Below, piece after piece: positions 25,962 through 35,610 of a DNA stretch of 64,000 nucleotides. The stretch covers positions 93,431 to 157,430 of the forward strand of contig NZ_LYBM01000005.1 in NCBI RefSeq assembly GCF_001707825.1, written 5' to 3'. Position 1 is the stretch's first letter. Every line of letters starts with the position of its first letter. Made by a program: the position numbers and the translations under genes. The notes below the pieces were generated by a model that was not told where the DNA came from, did not search any database, and worked only from the letters and a program-made list of their open reading frames with translations. The stretch comes from Veronia pacifica. Its GTDB lineage: Bacteria > Pseudomonadota > Gammaproteobacteria > Enterobacterales > Vibrionaceae.

Positions 25962-27599
25962 TTAACGTATATTATACGCTTTATTGGAGTGTGAGAACGT
26001 TTCAGGAAATGTATTAATATCTCTCAGCCATTGATCTGTCTTGGCAAAACTCATTGGCCTACCATACCAGTAGCCCTGCAATTTATCGCAACCAATTGAA
26101 ATGAGATACTGACCAAGTGCTTCAGTCTCAACGCCCTCTGCAACGACTTTACAGCCGAGACTATGCGCAAGATAGACCGTTGATCGGACAATAGCCTCGT
26201 GATTGCTACTGGTTAATAAATCAGTGACGAAACTACGATCAATTTTCAGCTCGCTGATAGGCATATTACTGAGAATGGATAATGAAGAGAAACCTGCGCC
26301 AAAATCGTCAACACTGAGTAAAACACCTAATTTATTTATTTCCTCAAGTGTCCGGCGGCACCTTTCTGGATCCTGCATTAAGCTGGTTTCAGTGATCTCA
26401 AGAATTACAGAGTCGGGAGAAACATTATATCTATGCAGTAACTCCTGCAAATAACCGCCTAGTTCTTTCTCCTCTAAATCTTTTATCGAAAGATTAACCT
26501 GAACCTGAGGGTAAAACCCGTCCTCTCTCCAGCTTTCTAATTGCCTGAATACAGTATCAAGCACCCAGCGAGTAATTTTTCTTATGGCATAAGTTTGTTC
26601 TGCAATTGGAATGAACTCATCGTTATTTACGTATCTCCCTTTACCTAGTGGCCAACGAAGTAATGCTTCCATCGATACTTTTTTCGGTTCTTTGATATTA
26701 AATACGGGCTGAAAAAAAAGCTCGAAATCCATATTCTGAATGGCTTGGTTTAACATCGATGACAGCTCGTCTCGTGAAAATAAAGCAGCAGTTGAGACGG
26801 ATTCATAGATAGTGAAGGGTTCTTGGCCTCGCTTTGCTGAGTACATGGCTGACTCCGCACGTTTAATCATTTCATCAGCATCAACGCCATGAGAAGGATA
26901 AATGGCAACGCCACAGCAGTTGGTGAGATTGACGTCGTAGTTCTTTATTGGAAAGGGTGCTTCCAGGGCACAATGGAGCTCTTCAAGGTAACTATGTATA
27001 TTCAATTTCTCCGAATCTTTTAGGATGAAAGCAAAGCGATGGGTGCTTGATCGGAAGAGTAGATTTTCCGGTGACAGGTTTTCTTTTAACTTCTCACTGA
27101 AAAGCAGTAGTAACTCATCACACTCCTGATGACTGAATACTTCATTGATATTGTTAAAATTATTGATATTAAGAGAGATGAGTGTGAACTCTCCACCGCG
27201 GGTTTTAAACTCAAGAATACGATCCTTCAGTTCTCTAACGAGATAACGGCGGTTTGGCAGGCTGGTAAGTTCATCGTAAGAAATTTGTTGCCACTGTTGC
27301 AGCTCTGCTTTAGCGATTCGTTCAATGCTCTGTGAGATCACACCGAATGTCATAACGGTAAAAATCCCACCGCCAAAGAAGATCATTGAGACGATCAACT
27401 CTATAAATGCAATTTCATTTTTGTTGATGAGGTAGATAGAAAAAATGGCATAGCCCAGGGTGAAGCCCAGCATAACGGGGAGGAAGCTGAATGTACTCAA
27501 CCGTCTGTCTTTGTTGTAAAGCCTGATTGCTGATCTGAGCGCCTGTATAATCAGACACATGCCTGTTAAGACCAGTGTAATAGCAACGATTTTTAGCAT
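25962..27599 (-). CDS. Membrane GGDEF-EAL protein, likely cyclic di-GMP phosphodiesterase
   Basis: About 545 residues from ATG 27599 (GGTGA upstream; frame open to 27647). Three membrane segments lie in the first 100 residues (IVAITLVLTGMCLIIQAL, FLPVMLGFTLGYAIFSIYL, LIVSMIFFGGGIFTVMTFG). The GGDEF domain is degenerate: the signature loop is replaced by SSTHRFAF. The EAL domain is complete: MEALLRW, LEITETSLM, DDFGAGFSSLS, ELKIDRSFV, VVAEGVETE and LQGYWYGRPM. It should degrade cyclic di-GMP, with the GGDEF domain as a possible GTP-sensing regulator. Monocistronic. Confidence 0.88.
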   Translation of the reverse strand: MLKIVAITLVLTGMCLIIQALRSAIRLYNKDRRLSTFSFLPVMLGFTLGYAIFSIYLINKNEIAFIELIVSMIFFGGGIFTVMTFGVISQSIERIAKAELQQWQQISYDELTSLPNRRYLVRELKDRILEFKTRGGEFTLISLNINNFNNINEVFSHQECDELLLLFSEKLKENLSPENLLFRSSTHRFAFILKDSEKLNIHSYLEELHCALEAPFPIKNYDVNLTNCCGVAIYPSHGVDADEMIKRAESAMYSAKRGQEPFTIYESVSTAALFSRDELSSMLNQAIQNMDFELFFQPVFNIKEPKKVSMEALLRWPLGKGRYVNNDEFIPIAEQTYAIRKITRWVLDTVFRQLESWREDGFYPQVQVNLSIKDLEEKELGGYLQELLHRYNVSPDSVILEITETSLMQDPERCRRTLEEINKLGVLLSVDDFGAGFSSLSILSNMPISELKIDRSFVTDLLTSSNHEAIVRSTVYLAHSLGCKVVAEGVETEALGQYLISIGCDKLQGYWYGRPMSFAKTDQWLRDINTFPETFSHSNKAYNIR

Positions 27600-27732
27600 A
27601 CTTTCACCGCCAGAAATAAAGCAATGACAGCGAGTGGAAACTGCCATTGCATTTAGCGAGTCAATACTAAAAAGCGTAGTTTACCTTTGGCTCACAAAAG
27701 AGATTTAGTCTCAATATTTGTGCAACTGATAT

Positions 27733-28479
27733 CTATTTACAGATATCACAGCCAGAGTGTTTAGGGAGTGAGAGGGTCTGCCACTGGCAGGTCATTGCAT
27801 CAAACATCATCAGCTTACCTTTTAGGCTGTTATCCATCGAGGTGAGACACTTGATAGCCTCTAATGCCTGCATACTGCCTATTATTCCAACGACAGGCGC
27901 TAGAATACCTGCTTCAACACAGCTCAGCGATTGTTCACCAAATAGCTGGCTTAAACACTGGTAGCATGGTTCGTTGTCCTGATAAGTAAAAACAGCAAGC
28001 TGTCCCTCAAGTCGAATTGCAGCACCACTGACAAGAGGCGTTTTGCTGGCAAAACACAAACGGTTCAGCTGGTTTCGCGTGGGTAAATTGTCTGAACAAT
28101 CCAGCACAACATCATGAGACTCAATGAGTGATGCCAGCGCCTTGTCATCCAAACGCTGGCTGATTGTGTCGATCACCACGTGAGGATTGAGCCTTGTAAG
28201 TTGTTGTTTTGCCGATAAAACCTTTGGCTGGCCAATCGTTTTATCATTGTGCAGCACTTGTCGTTGCAGGTTTGATAATTCAACGTTGTCATCATCAATC
28301 AGCGTAAGATGACCGATACCAGCAGCGACAAGATATTGTGAGGAAGCACAACCCAGACCGCCAGCACCCAGCATCAACACCTTCGCCTGCTTTAACGCTT
28401 CCTGACCGTCATAATCAAACTGACGAAGAATAATCTGGCGGTTATAGCGCAGCTCTTCTTCTGGAGAGAGAATATCCAT
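27733..28479 (-). CDS. moeB: Molybdopterin-synthase adenylyltransferase MoeB
   Basis: 248 residues from ATG 28479. ThiF/MoeB fold: nucleotide-binding GAGGLGCASSQYLVAAGIG, LIDDDNVELSNLQRQ, DCSDNLPTRNQLN, and two zinc Cys pairs, CYQC and CDIC at the C-terminus. It adenylates the MoaD C-terminus for sulfur transfer in molybdenum cofactor synthesis. It follows moeA by 10 bases on the same strand, forming the conserved moeA-moeB operon. ThiF-type activity for thiamine synthesis is an alternative, but the moeA context favours MoeB. Confidence 0.92.
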   Translation of the reverse strand: MDILSPEEELRYNRQIILRQFDYDGQEALKQAKVLMLGAGGLGCASSQYLVAAGIGHLTLIDDDNVELSNLQRQVLHNDKTIGQPKVLSAKQQLTRLNPHVVIDTISQRLDDKALASLIESHDVVLDCSDNLPTRNQLNRLCFASKTPLVSGAAIRLEGQLAVFTYQDNEPCYQCLSQLFGEQSLSCVEAGILAPVVGIIGSMQALEAIKCLTSMDNSLKGKLMMFDAMTCQWQTLSLPKHSGCDICK

Positions 28480-28489
28480 CAAAGGTCTC

Positions 28490-29722
28490 CTAGAGCAGCA
28501 CCGAATTAAATGGCTCAATTGTCACACTTTCACCGGGTTCAATTCTGCCTCGTTCACTTTCAAGGACAGCAAAACAGTTTGCCAGTGACAGTGAACTGAA
28601 AGCACCTGAACCTTGATTGCCGGTCGTTGATACGGTGAGTTCTCCACTTTCGATAGAATATATTGCGCGTTGATAATCTGTCCTGCCAGGACTTTTTCTG
28701 AATGTGCTGGTTGCTTTTGCAGTTAACTGCGCTGGAGCCTGCCATTGCGAATGACCACTGAGTTTAGCCAACATAGGTTGAACAAGAACATACAGGGTCA
28801 CAAGTGCAGAGACCGGATTACCTGGCAGACCGCAAAACAGGGCGTTACCGACGGTGCCATACGCGAAAGGTTTACCGGGTTTGATGGCTATTTTCCAGAA
28901 GTTGACTTCGCCTTCCTGAGCAAGGATATCCTTGGTGTAATCTGCCTCACCTACACTGACGCCGCCTGAGGTGACAATGACATCAGCGCTATCTGCTGCG
29001 CTCAGGAAAGCGTGTTGTAGCTGCTCCTTATCATCTGGGATCACGCCCAGATCAAGTGTCTCACATCCCATTTTGTCCAGCATAGCAGCGATGGTGTAGC
29101 GGTTGCTGTCATAAATTTCGCCCGGGCCAAGAGGTTCACCCATCTGTTTGAGTTCATCTCCCGTGGAGAAGAAAGCCACGACAGGGCGCTTTACCACATT
29201 TACACGAGCGATGCCGAGCGTGGCCAGCATCGGGATTTCTCTCGGTGTGAGACGGGTACCTGCAGGTATAACAACGGCACCCTTACTAACATCGTCACCA
29301 ACAGGGCGAATGTTCTGCTGCGTATCGGGTGTCGTCAGGATCTGAACAGATTCACCAGACACCTCTGCCTGTTCCTGCATGATCACAGCATCCGCTCCGC
29401 GTGGAACTTCAGCACCAGTCATGATTCGAACACATGTACCCTCAGTGCATTTACCCGTGAATGGGGCACCTGCAAAGGACTTGCCGATGACTTTTAATGA
29501 GGTGTTGCCCTCAAAATCCTTAGTCCTCACGGCATACCCATCCATGGCTGAATTAGCGAATGGTGGAATATTCAGTGGGGAGTGGATATCGTTGGCGACA
29601 ACACGATCAATGGCGTCAGAGATATTGACAGTTTCAGTAGCTGTAAGCGGTGTGGCAGCATCCAAGATGGTCGAAATAGCGGTAGAGACTGGCATGAGTC
29701 CCGGGGTGTCAAAGCATCCCAT
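28490..29722 (-). CDS. moeA: Molybdopterin molybdenumtransferase MoeA
   Basis: 410 residues from ATG 29722 (GAGAG upstream), nearly the same length as E. coli MoeA (411). Motifs: IPPFANSAMDGYAVR near residue 55, IMTGAEVPRGADAVIMQE, the MogA-like core STGDELKQMGEPLGPGEIYDSN, ITSGGVSVGE-type segment VTSGGVSVGEADY, and LPGNPVSALV. It inserts molybdate into adenylated molybdopterin. First gene of the moeA-moeB operon, divergent from folE across about 240 bases. Confidence 0.95.
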   Translation of the reverse strand: MGCFDTPGLMPVSTAISTILDAATPLTATETVNISDAIDRVVANDIHSPLNIPPFANSAMDGYAVRTKDFEGNTSLKVIGKSFAGAPFTGKCTEGTCVRIMTGAEVPRGADAVIMQEQAEVSGESVQILTTPDTQQNIRPVGDDVSKGAVVIPAGTRLTPREIPMLATLGIARVNVVKRPVVAFFSTGDELKQMGEPLGPGEIYDSNRYTIAAMLDKMGCETLDLGVIPDDKEQLQHAFLSAADSADVIVTSGGVSVGEADYTKDILAQEGEVNFWKIAIKPGKPFAYGTVGNALFCGLPGNPVSALVTLYVLVQPMLAKLSGHSQWQAPAQLTAKATSTFRKSPGRTDYQRAIYSIESGELTVSTTGNQGSGAFSSLSLANCFAVLESERGRIEPGESVTIEPFNSVLL

Positions 29723-29962
29723 TATTTTTCTCTCTGTTAACACATAAGTGCGATGTTCAGATCGCGGTAGAACAAAGCTCTTATTATGGCAAAATTTGTA
29801 GTCACTTATGAATGACCATACGCAATTCAAGGTGTTATTTTTCAGATAATAACGCTATGCTTCAAAATTATGAAATTACGTAGATCCATGTCTTAAACAT
29901 ATCAGTAATTATTACAACATATCTATAGTGACAACGGCATGTAACTATCCTAGGAGCCTCAT

Positions 29963-30616
29963 ATGACTTCACTGAGCGATTCGGCACAAAAAGTCCGCGA
30001 AGCGCTTATTGCCCAAGGCATTGAAACACCAATGCGAAATGACAATAACATGTCATCTTTGGAGAAGAAGGAAAAGATTAGTTTCCACATGAGAGAAATT
30101 CTCAATGTGCTTGATTTGGACCTTGAAGACGACAGTCTGACAGACACACCATCGCGCATTGCGAAAATGTACGTTGATGAAGTTTTTTGTGGGCTTGACT
30201 ACCACAAGTTTCCAAAAATTACTGTTATTGACAACAAAATGGGCTGCGATGAGATGGTCAAAGTAAAAGACATCTCTGTAACCAGTACCTGTGAGCATCA
30301 CCTAGTCACCATTGATGGCAGATGTGCAGTGGCCTACGTGCCAGATGACAAGATTATTGGTCTATCTAAGATCAACCGCATTGTACGATTCTTTGCCCAG
30401 CGACCTCAGGTTCAAGAGAGGTTAACGAAGCAAATACTGGTCGCCCTCCAAGCGTTGCTCGAGACTGACAACGTTGCGGTGCACATGACTGCCGTGCATT
30501 ATTGCGTGAAATCACGTGGTGTGATGGACTCTACCAGTGACACGACAACAACAGCACTGGGGGGAATTTTCAAGAGTAATCCTTCCACTCGTGCTGAGTT
30601 CTTGCATGGTGTCTAA
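29963..30616 (+). CDS. folE: GTP cyclohydrolase I
   Basis: 217 residues. AGGAG lies just upstream of ATG 29963. It converts GTP to 7,8-dihydroneopterin triphosphate, the first step of folate and of queuosine precursor synthesis. Zinc ligands are in [13 protein letters not shown] and [12 protein letters not shown]; the family block [23 protein letters not shown] is intact. E. coli FolE is 222 residues, so it is full length. It is located near queD and queE, which use the same precursor. A strong terminator follows. Confidence 0.95.
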   Translation: MTSLSDSAQKVREALIAQGIETPMRNDNNMSSLEKKEKISFHMREILNVLDLDLEDDSLTDTPSRIAKMYVDEVFCGLDYHKFPKITVIDNKMGCDEMVKVKDISVTSTCEHHLVTIDGRCAVAYVPDDKIIGLSKINRIVRFFAQRPQVQERLTKQILVALQALLETDNVAVHMTAVHYCVKSRGVMDSTSDTTTTALGGIFKSNPSTRAEFLHGV

Positions 30617-30634
30617 CAGTCAGAGACTTAAATA

Positions 30635-30660
30635 AAAAAAGCGCCGAACGGCGCTTTTTT
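30635..30660. terminator. Bidirectional terminator between folE and aspC
   Basis: GCGCCG and CGGCGC form a tight stem with an AA loop, flanked by A7 upstream and T6 downstream. Confidence 0.88.
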
Positions 30661-30678
30661 ATAATAGCTTTGTTAGCC

Positions 30679-31869
30679 TTATAAAACGCTCGCGATAGCC
30701 TTGCAAAGCGGAGCGATGTTACTTCTCGTCATTCCTGCCACGTTAAAACGACCAGAGCCAACGATGTAGACTCCAAATTCGTCCTTCAGTCGGTTAACTT
30801 GCTCTTTAGTAAGGCCAGAAAAAGAGAACATACCATTTTGACGTTCGATAAAGCTGAAGTCGGTATCTACGCCATTGTCTTTCAGCGTCGATACGAACAG
30901 TTCACGCATATCTTTGATGCGAGAGCGCATATCTGCCACTTCTTGTTCCCACTCTGCGCGCAGGGTTGGATCATTGAGGATTTCTGTCACCACAGCTGAA
31001 CCGTGTGCTGGTGGGTTGGAGTAAATAACCCGAGCGATTGATTTTATCTGGCTAAATGCAGCATTGGCTTGCTCAGCATTGTTCGCTACCAGCGTGAAAG
31101 CACCAACACGTTCATTGTATAGGCCAAAGTTCTTAGAAAATGAGCTCGCTACCAGAAGTTCAGGACATTGGCTGGCAAATGCACGCAGACCCGCGGCATC
31201 TTCTTCCACACCACTTGCAAAGCCTTGATAGGCAAAGTCGAACATTGGAAGTAGTGATTTTTCGAGACATAAATCAGCCAACTGCTGCCATTGTGCGGCA
31301 TCCGGATCGACACCAGTTGGGTTGTGGCAACATCCATGTAGCAGAACCACATCACCCGCTTCAGCCTGGTGAAGATCAGTCAGCATTGCATCAAAGTCGA
31401 TGCTCTTTGTTTCAGCGTTATAGTAGCCATATTGCTTCGTTTCGAGACCAACGGCAGCAAAAATACCAAGGTGATTTGCCCAGGTTGGATTGCTGATCCA
31501 AACGTTAACGTCGCCGAGCTGGCGTTTGATGAATTCTGCACCCAGGCGAAGTGCTCCTGTACCACCGGGAGCCTGTGCAGTTTGGGCACGCTTTTGAGCG
31601 ATTAGTTCAGCATTTTGTCCAAAGAGGAGCTTTTGAACAGCCAGACCATATTCGACAGTGCCGGAAATACTCAAATAAGATTTGGTTGTTTCTTTCTCTA
31701 AAAGCAACGTCTCAGCTTTTTTTACTGTTGCCAAAACGGGTGTATTACCCGATTCATCTTTATACACACCAACACCAAGGTTAATTTTGCTATCACGTGT
31801 GTCGGCTTTAAATTGGTCAGTGAGACCCAGAATTGGGTCGGCGGGAGCAGGGATAATTTTTTCAAACAT
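30679..31869 (-). CDS. aspC: Aspartate/aromatic aminotransferase
   Basis: 396 residues, same length as E. coli AspC and similar throughout: [58 protein letters not shown], the PLP lysine in [17 protein letters not shown], and [12 protein letters not shown]. It interconverts aspartate and glutamate with their keto acids, and probably also aromatic amino acids. TyrB is the only close alternative. It lies downstream of asnS, separated by that gene's terminator, so it has its own promoter. Confidence 0.93.
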   Translation of the reverse strand: MFEKIIPAPADPILGLTDQFKADTRDSKINLGVGVYKDESGNTPVLATVKKAETLLLEKETTKSYLSISGTVEYGLAVQKLLFGQNAELIAQKRAQTAQAPGGTGALRLGAEFIKRQLGDVNVWISNPTWANHLGIFAAVGLETKQYGYYNAETKSIDFDAMLTDLHQAEAGDVVLLHGCCHNPTGVDPDAAQWQQLADLCLEKSLLPMFDFAYQGFASGVEEDAAGLRAFASQCPELLVASSFSKNFGLYNERVGAFTLVANNAEQANAAFSQIKSIARVIYSNPPAHGSAVVTEILNDPTLRAEWEQEVADMRSRIKDMRELFVSTLKDNGVDTDFSFIERQNGMFSFSGLTKEQVNRLKDEFGVYIVGSGRFNVAGMTRSNIAPLCKAIASVL

Positions 31870-32013
31870 CTTGGTCTTCCATGGGCGTATTTTTAAGTAT
31901 CAACCTTTTCGTTATACCACTTTGTTCACAGATAAAAAAATAAATTCACAAAAATTAATTTATTGTGACTAAGCAGCTGTATGTAAACATGGAAACTTTT
32001 CTGTTTAAGCCAT

Positions 32014-32042
32014 AAAAAAAGCCACCTTTAGGGTGGCTTTTT
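32014..32042. terminator. Terminator downstream of asnS
   Basis: GCCACC and GGTGGC with a TTTAG loop, flanked by A7 and T5. It lies between asnS and aspC, both on the minus strand, and separates their transcripts. Confidence 0.85.
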
Positions 32043-32075
32043 CAATCACATACTGTTCTACAGCTAAATCAGCAT

Positions 32076-33485
32076 TTAGAAATTAGCACTGCGCGGCGTA
32101 CGTGGGAATGGGATCACGTCCCGCACGTTTGCCATACCAGTAACGTAAGAGACCAAGCGTTCAAAGCCCAGACCAAATCCAGCATGCGGAACACTGCCGT
32201 AGCGACGCAAATCGCGGTACCAGTTCATATGTTCAGGGTCAATATTCATCGCACGCATACGCTCATCAAGAACATCCAGACGCTCTTCACGCTGGGAGCC
32301 ACCAATGATTTCACCGATCCCCGGTGCCAGTACGTCCATTGCTGCAACTGTTTTGCCGTCATCATTCATGCGCATGTAGAACGCTTTGATGTCTTTTGGA
32401 TAGTTCTTAACGATAACGGGAGCTTTGAAGTGCTCTTCAGCAAGGAAGCGTTCATGCTCGGATGACATATCGATACCCCATTCGACAGGGAATTCAAATG
32501 TCTTACCTGAATCCAGAAGGATTTGAATCGCGTCAGTGTAATCAACCTGAGCGAAATCTGAGTCAACGAATTGCTCTAAACGGGTGATGGCATCTTTGTT
32601 GATGCGCTGAGCAAAGAACTCAAGGTCATCTCGACGTTCTTCAAGCACTGCTTTAAAGACATACTTGAGCATATCTTCAGACAATTTCGCAACGTCATCA
32701 AGGTCAGCAAAAGCAACTTCCGGCTCAACCATCCAGAACTCAGCAAGGTGGCGACTGGTGTTAGAGTTTTCGGCACGGAACGTTGGGCCGAAGGTATATA
32801 CCTTACTCAGTGCGCAAGCGTATGCCTCGCCGTTCAACTGGCCTGATACAGTCAGGAACGTTTCTTTGCCGAAGAAATCCTGATCAAAGTCCACATCGCC
32901 TTTGTCAGTCATTGGCAGGTTAGCCAGATCCAACGTAGAAACACGGAACATTTCACCCGCACCTTCGGCGTCAGACGAAGTGATCAGCGGAGATGACATC
33001 CAGAAAAAACCATTCTCATGGTAGAAGCGGTGGATTGCCTGAGACAAGCAGTTACGAACGCGAGCAACGGCACCAATAACATTGGTACGTGGGCGAAGGT
33101 GAGCCACCTCGCGGAGGTATTCAATAGAGTGGCGGGTTTTTGCCATTGGGTAAGTATCAGGATCGTCAACCCAGCCAACTACTTTTACGTGAGTTGCCTG
33201 AAGCTCGTAAGCCTGACCTTTACCCGGGCTTTCAACAACCTTACCCGTTACTTCAACAGAGCAACCTGTGGTGAGACGCAGTACTTCTTCCTGATAATTA
33301 TTAAGCTCATTCGGCACAACAGCCTGAATAGGATCGAAACAAGAGCCGTCATAAATGGCGAGGAAAGAGATACCGGCTTTTGAATCACGTCGGGTACGGA
33401 TCCAACCGCGTACAGTCACTTCGCTGTCAACTGCCGCTTTGCCGTGCAGTACGTCTGCTACTGGCACATAAGTCATAGTTTGCAT
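32076..33485 (-). CDS. asnS: Asparaginyl-tRNA synthetase
   Basis: 469 residues (E. coli 466). Class II synthetase: N-terminal OB-fold anticodon-binding domain ([25 protein letters not shown]), then the catalytic domain with motif 2 [26 protein letters not shown] and motif 3 [15 protein letters not shown]. It charges tRNA-Asn. The C-terminal [17 protein letters not shown] is diagnostic. Start could be ATG 33485 or 33476, three codons later. Monocistronic. Confidence 0.96.
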   Translation of the reverse strand: MQTMTYVPVADVLHGKAAVDSEVTVRGWIRTRRDSKAGISFLAIYDGSCFDPIQAVVPNELNNYQEEVLRLTTGCSVEVTGKVVESPGKGQAYELQATHVKVVGWVDDPDTYPMAKTRHSIEYLREVAHLRPRTNVIGAVARVRNCLSQAIHRFYHENGFFWMSSPLITSSDAEGAGEMFRVSTLDLANLPMTDKGDVDFDQDFFGKETFLTVSGQLNGEAYACALSKVYTFGPTFRAENSNTSRHLAEFWMVEPEVAFADLDDVAKLSEDMLKYVFKAVLEERRDDLEFFAQRINKDAITRLEQFVDSDFAQVDYTDAIQILLDSGKTFEFPVEWGIDMSSEHERFLAEEHFKAPVIVKNYPKDIKAFYMRMNDDGKTVAAMDVLAPGIGEIIGGSQREERLDVLDERMRAMNIDPEHMNWYRDLRRYGSVPHAGFGLGFERLVSYVTGMANVRDVIPFPRTPRSANF

Positions 33486-33889
33486 CTAACTCCGTTGAAG
33501 TCTATCCGGTTATGCTTGCCGGACAAGGAAAATTTAGCTATTCGAAACAGCAAGTTTACCTTTATCCTCTTAAGCTGCAAGCACTGAAAGCCTTTGGCAG
33601 GTGAATTTCTGGTGTGGATATTGCCACACTACTCGCAGAGCCATTAACTTTGCTCAACTTGTCATCAAAACACGCTGGGGAGTGCCGCATGAGTGTGAAA
33701 GCTTATCTCTAGTGAGGGGCGGCATAACACCTTATATGAATATCGTTGCGCTTGGTAATGCTGCTTCTCTCGCGAAGTTAGTTACTTTTGGGACACGATC
33801 AACGATCGCTGTCGCATTTTTCGTTGAGCTTTTGTTCATAATTCAGTAGCATCGCCGCCGCACCTAGATTGAGATTACAGGAACGCACC
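33486..33889. other. Intergenic region between asnS and queD
   Basis: About 400 bases between divergent genes. An 82-codon plus-strand frame at 33601-33849 has no ribosome site and odd composition, so I do not call it. Confidence 0.4.
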
Positions 33890-34252
33890 ATGCACACCGA
33901 ACTATTTAAAGAATTCATGTTTGAAGCCGCCCACCACCTGCCTAATGTACCGGAAGGACACAAGTGTGGTCGTCTTCACGGACACTCGTTCATGGTGCGG
34001 ATTTATGTTGCCGGCGAAGTTGATCCCCATACGGGTTGGCTGATTGACTTTGCAGAAATAAAGGCAGCATTCAAACCTATTTATGACCGTCTTGACCATT
34101 ACTATCTGAACGATATTGAAGGGTTAGAGAACCCAACCAGTGAAGTATTGGCACAATGGATTTGGAATGAGTTAAAACCAGCCTTGCCTTGTCTGAGCAA
34201 AGTGATGATCAAAGAGACGTGTACAGCAGGCTGCGTCTACACCGGAGAGTGA
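33890..34252 (+). CDS. queD: 6-carboxytetrahydropterin synthase QueD
   Basis: 120 residues from ATG 33890 (AGGAA upstream), as in E. coli. It converts dihydroneopterin triphosphate to 6-carboxytetrahydropterin in queuosine tRNA modification. Zinc/catalytic residues are in [24 protein letters not shown] (catalytic Cys and zinc His) and [17 protein letters not shown]; the C-terminal [13 protein letters not shown] closes the domain. It converges with queE, the next enzyme of the pathway, with a shared terminator between. Confidence 0.94.
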   Translation: MHTELFKEFMFEAAHHLPNVPEGHKCGRLHGHSFMVRIYVAGEVDPHTGWLIDFAEIKAAFKPIYDRLDHYYLNDIEGLENPTSEVLAQWIWNELKPALPCLSKVMIKETCTAGCVYTGE

Positions 34253-34284
34253 GGCAGCATCGGGTGATTGTCTGCTAAAACAAG

Positions 34285-34319
34285 CATAAAAAAAACCGGC
34301 ATCTGCCGTTTTTTTATGC
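34285..34319. terminator. Bidirectional terminator between queD and queE
   Basis: GCATAAAAAAAA followed by CCGGC pairs with GCCG followed by TTTTTTTATGC, a long stem with one bulge. The queE stop codon lies inside its right arm. Confidence 0.8.
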
Positions 34320-34976
34320 GATATCCAAGTACTTATGAGTCTGGATAGATAGACGCCAGTTTCGTTTTATGCAGGTATCAATGCACAATGCTGTTGCTCT
34401 TGGTTTCTGACTGATGGGTTGCAACGCGACTGTTTTATCTTTTAACACAACCCCCTCAAGGAGTTCATCAAGCTTTTCAATATCAGATTGGGTTCCCACT
34501 GGGTGCTTGATCTCATTGGCTCTCTCAAGACACTCAGTTAGCACAGGTAACTTTCCTCGCATACCTATCTTGGGCGATACCGTCACCCAGGTCGAATCTG
34601 TCGCTTGGATAGGGTAAGTACCGCTGGTTTCGATCTGGCATTGATAGCCAGCCGCTTCCAGTGCGGTCGTTAAAGGTTGCAGATCGTAAACACAGGGTTC
34701 TCCGCCAGTGATCACAACATGTTTGGCATGATAGCTGTCTTGCAAATGTTGAACGATTGATTGCGTCGTTATCGAGGTCCAGAGGGGAGAATCAGACGTC
34801 TTCGCCAAAATTTCGCCAAAGTCGCGATGGTCCTGCTCCAACACATCCCAGGTTTGCTTCGTATCGCACCAAGCGCAGCCGACCGGGCAACCTTGCAGAC
34901 GAACAAAGATTGAGGGTAAGCCAGTAAATATGCCTTCACCTTGGATGGTTTCGAAGATCTCGTTAACTTTGTACAT
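34314..34976 (-). CDS. queE: 7-carboxy-7-deazaguanine synthase QueE
   Basis: 220 residues. Radical SAM enzyme that converts 6-carboxytetrahydropterin to 7-carboxy-7-deazaguanine for queuosine. The iron-sulfur cluster motif is C-x3-C-x2-C at Cys30, Cys34 and Cys37 (GCPVGCAWCD). The start MYKVNEIFETIQGEG is canonical. GGEPCVYDLQPL supplies the SAM-binding GGEP motif. The stop lies within the terminator stem shared with queD. Confidence 0.94.
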   Translation of the reverse strand: MYKVNEIFETIQGEGIFTGLPSIFVRLQGCPVGCAWCDTKQTWDVLEQDHRDFGEILAKTSDSPLWTSITTQSIVQHLQDSYHAKHVVITGGEPCVYDLQPLTTALEAAGYQCQIETSGTYPIQATDSTWVTVSPKIGMRGKLPVLTECLERANEIKHPVGTQSDIEKLDELLEGVVLKDKTVALQPISQKPRATALCIDTCIKRNWRLSIQTHKYLDIA

Positions 34977-35610
34977 GCTACCTTTAACTGAACAATCAAA
35001 TCGGGGCGCTGATTATGTCAGGTTATGACTTCAATGTCCTCTATTTGTGACATAAATCAATTAATCAGACCTAAGTTTGTCATCTTAAAGCGTTACTCAT
35101 TTGGCAAGTAACAGAAAAGGAATTTTGACGCTGTGTTGGAGTTATCACTAAATCAACTGACGCTTTGTGAGCTCTATCGCATAGGACTTGCTGATGACTT
35201 TATTATTACTTTACAAAGTAAAAAAATTACCGTGAGTAATGTGTTATTACAAAGAGAAAGCGAAGGTAAGTCATTCTCGTTAACCAGAATATTGTTCGCT
35301 ATTTTGGAGATATCACTTCACTGCGACTGATGGAGTGACAACGGGTCTAAATTTGACCTTTCAATGCTTGGTCGAAATTTAACCTATTAAATCGTAAACA
35401 GATATTCCGATTATTTGATGCTTATTATTATAAAACTGCCATGCCATACTCGTTTTTAGTCAACTAGCTCACTTCCTTTTTCTCTGCAAAGCTAATTATT
35501 TTCTGGAAAAGGAAGCGATTGTCGCGTTATCAGCTAAGAATAGGTGTCGTTCTGCTATTTTTTTTATAAGGTAAAAAAAATCGGCGCAAAGAAAATGTAA
35601 GGAAGATAGG
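34977..35610. other. Intergenic region upstream of mlc
   Basis: About 630 bases, largely AT-rich, with one possible small gene at 35133-35330. The part after 35340 should contain the mlc promoter. No RNA gene or strong hairpin seen. Confidence 0.4.
35133..35330 (+). CDS. Possible small protein
   Basis: 65 codons from GTG 35133 with AAGGAA about eleven bases upstream. The sequence (LELSLNQLTLCELYRIGLADDFIITLQSKKITVSNVLLQ) is plausible as a small helical protein, with no family recognised. Offered only because the ribosome site and composition are acceptable. Confidence 0.35.
   Translation: MLELSLNQLTLCELYRIGLADDFIITLQSKKITVSNVLLQRESEGKSFSLTRILFAILEISLHCD

Noticed and set aside
33601..33849. 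82-codon plus-strand frame between asnS and queD
   Set aside because: No ribosome site and unusual composition; lies in a divergent promoter region.
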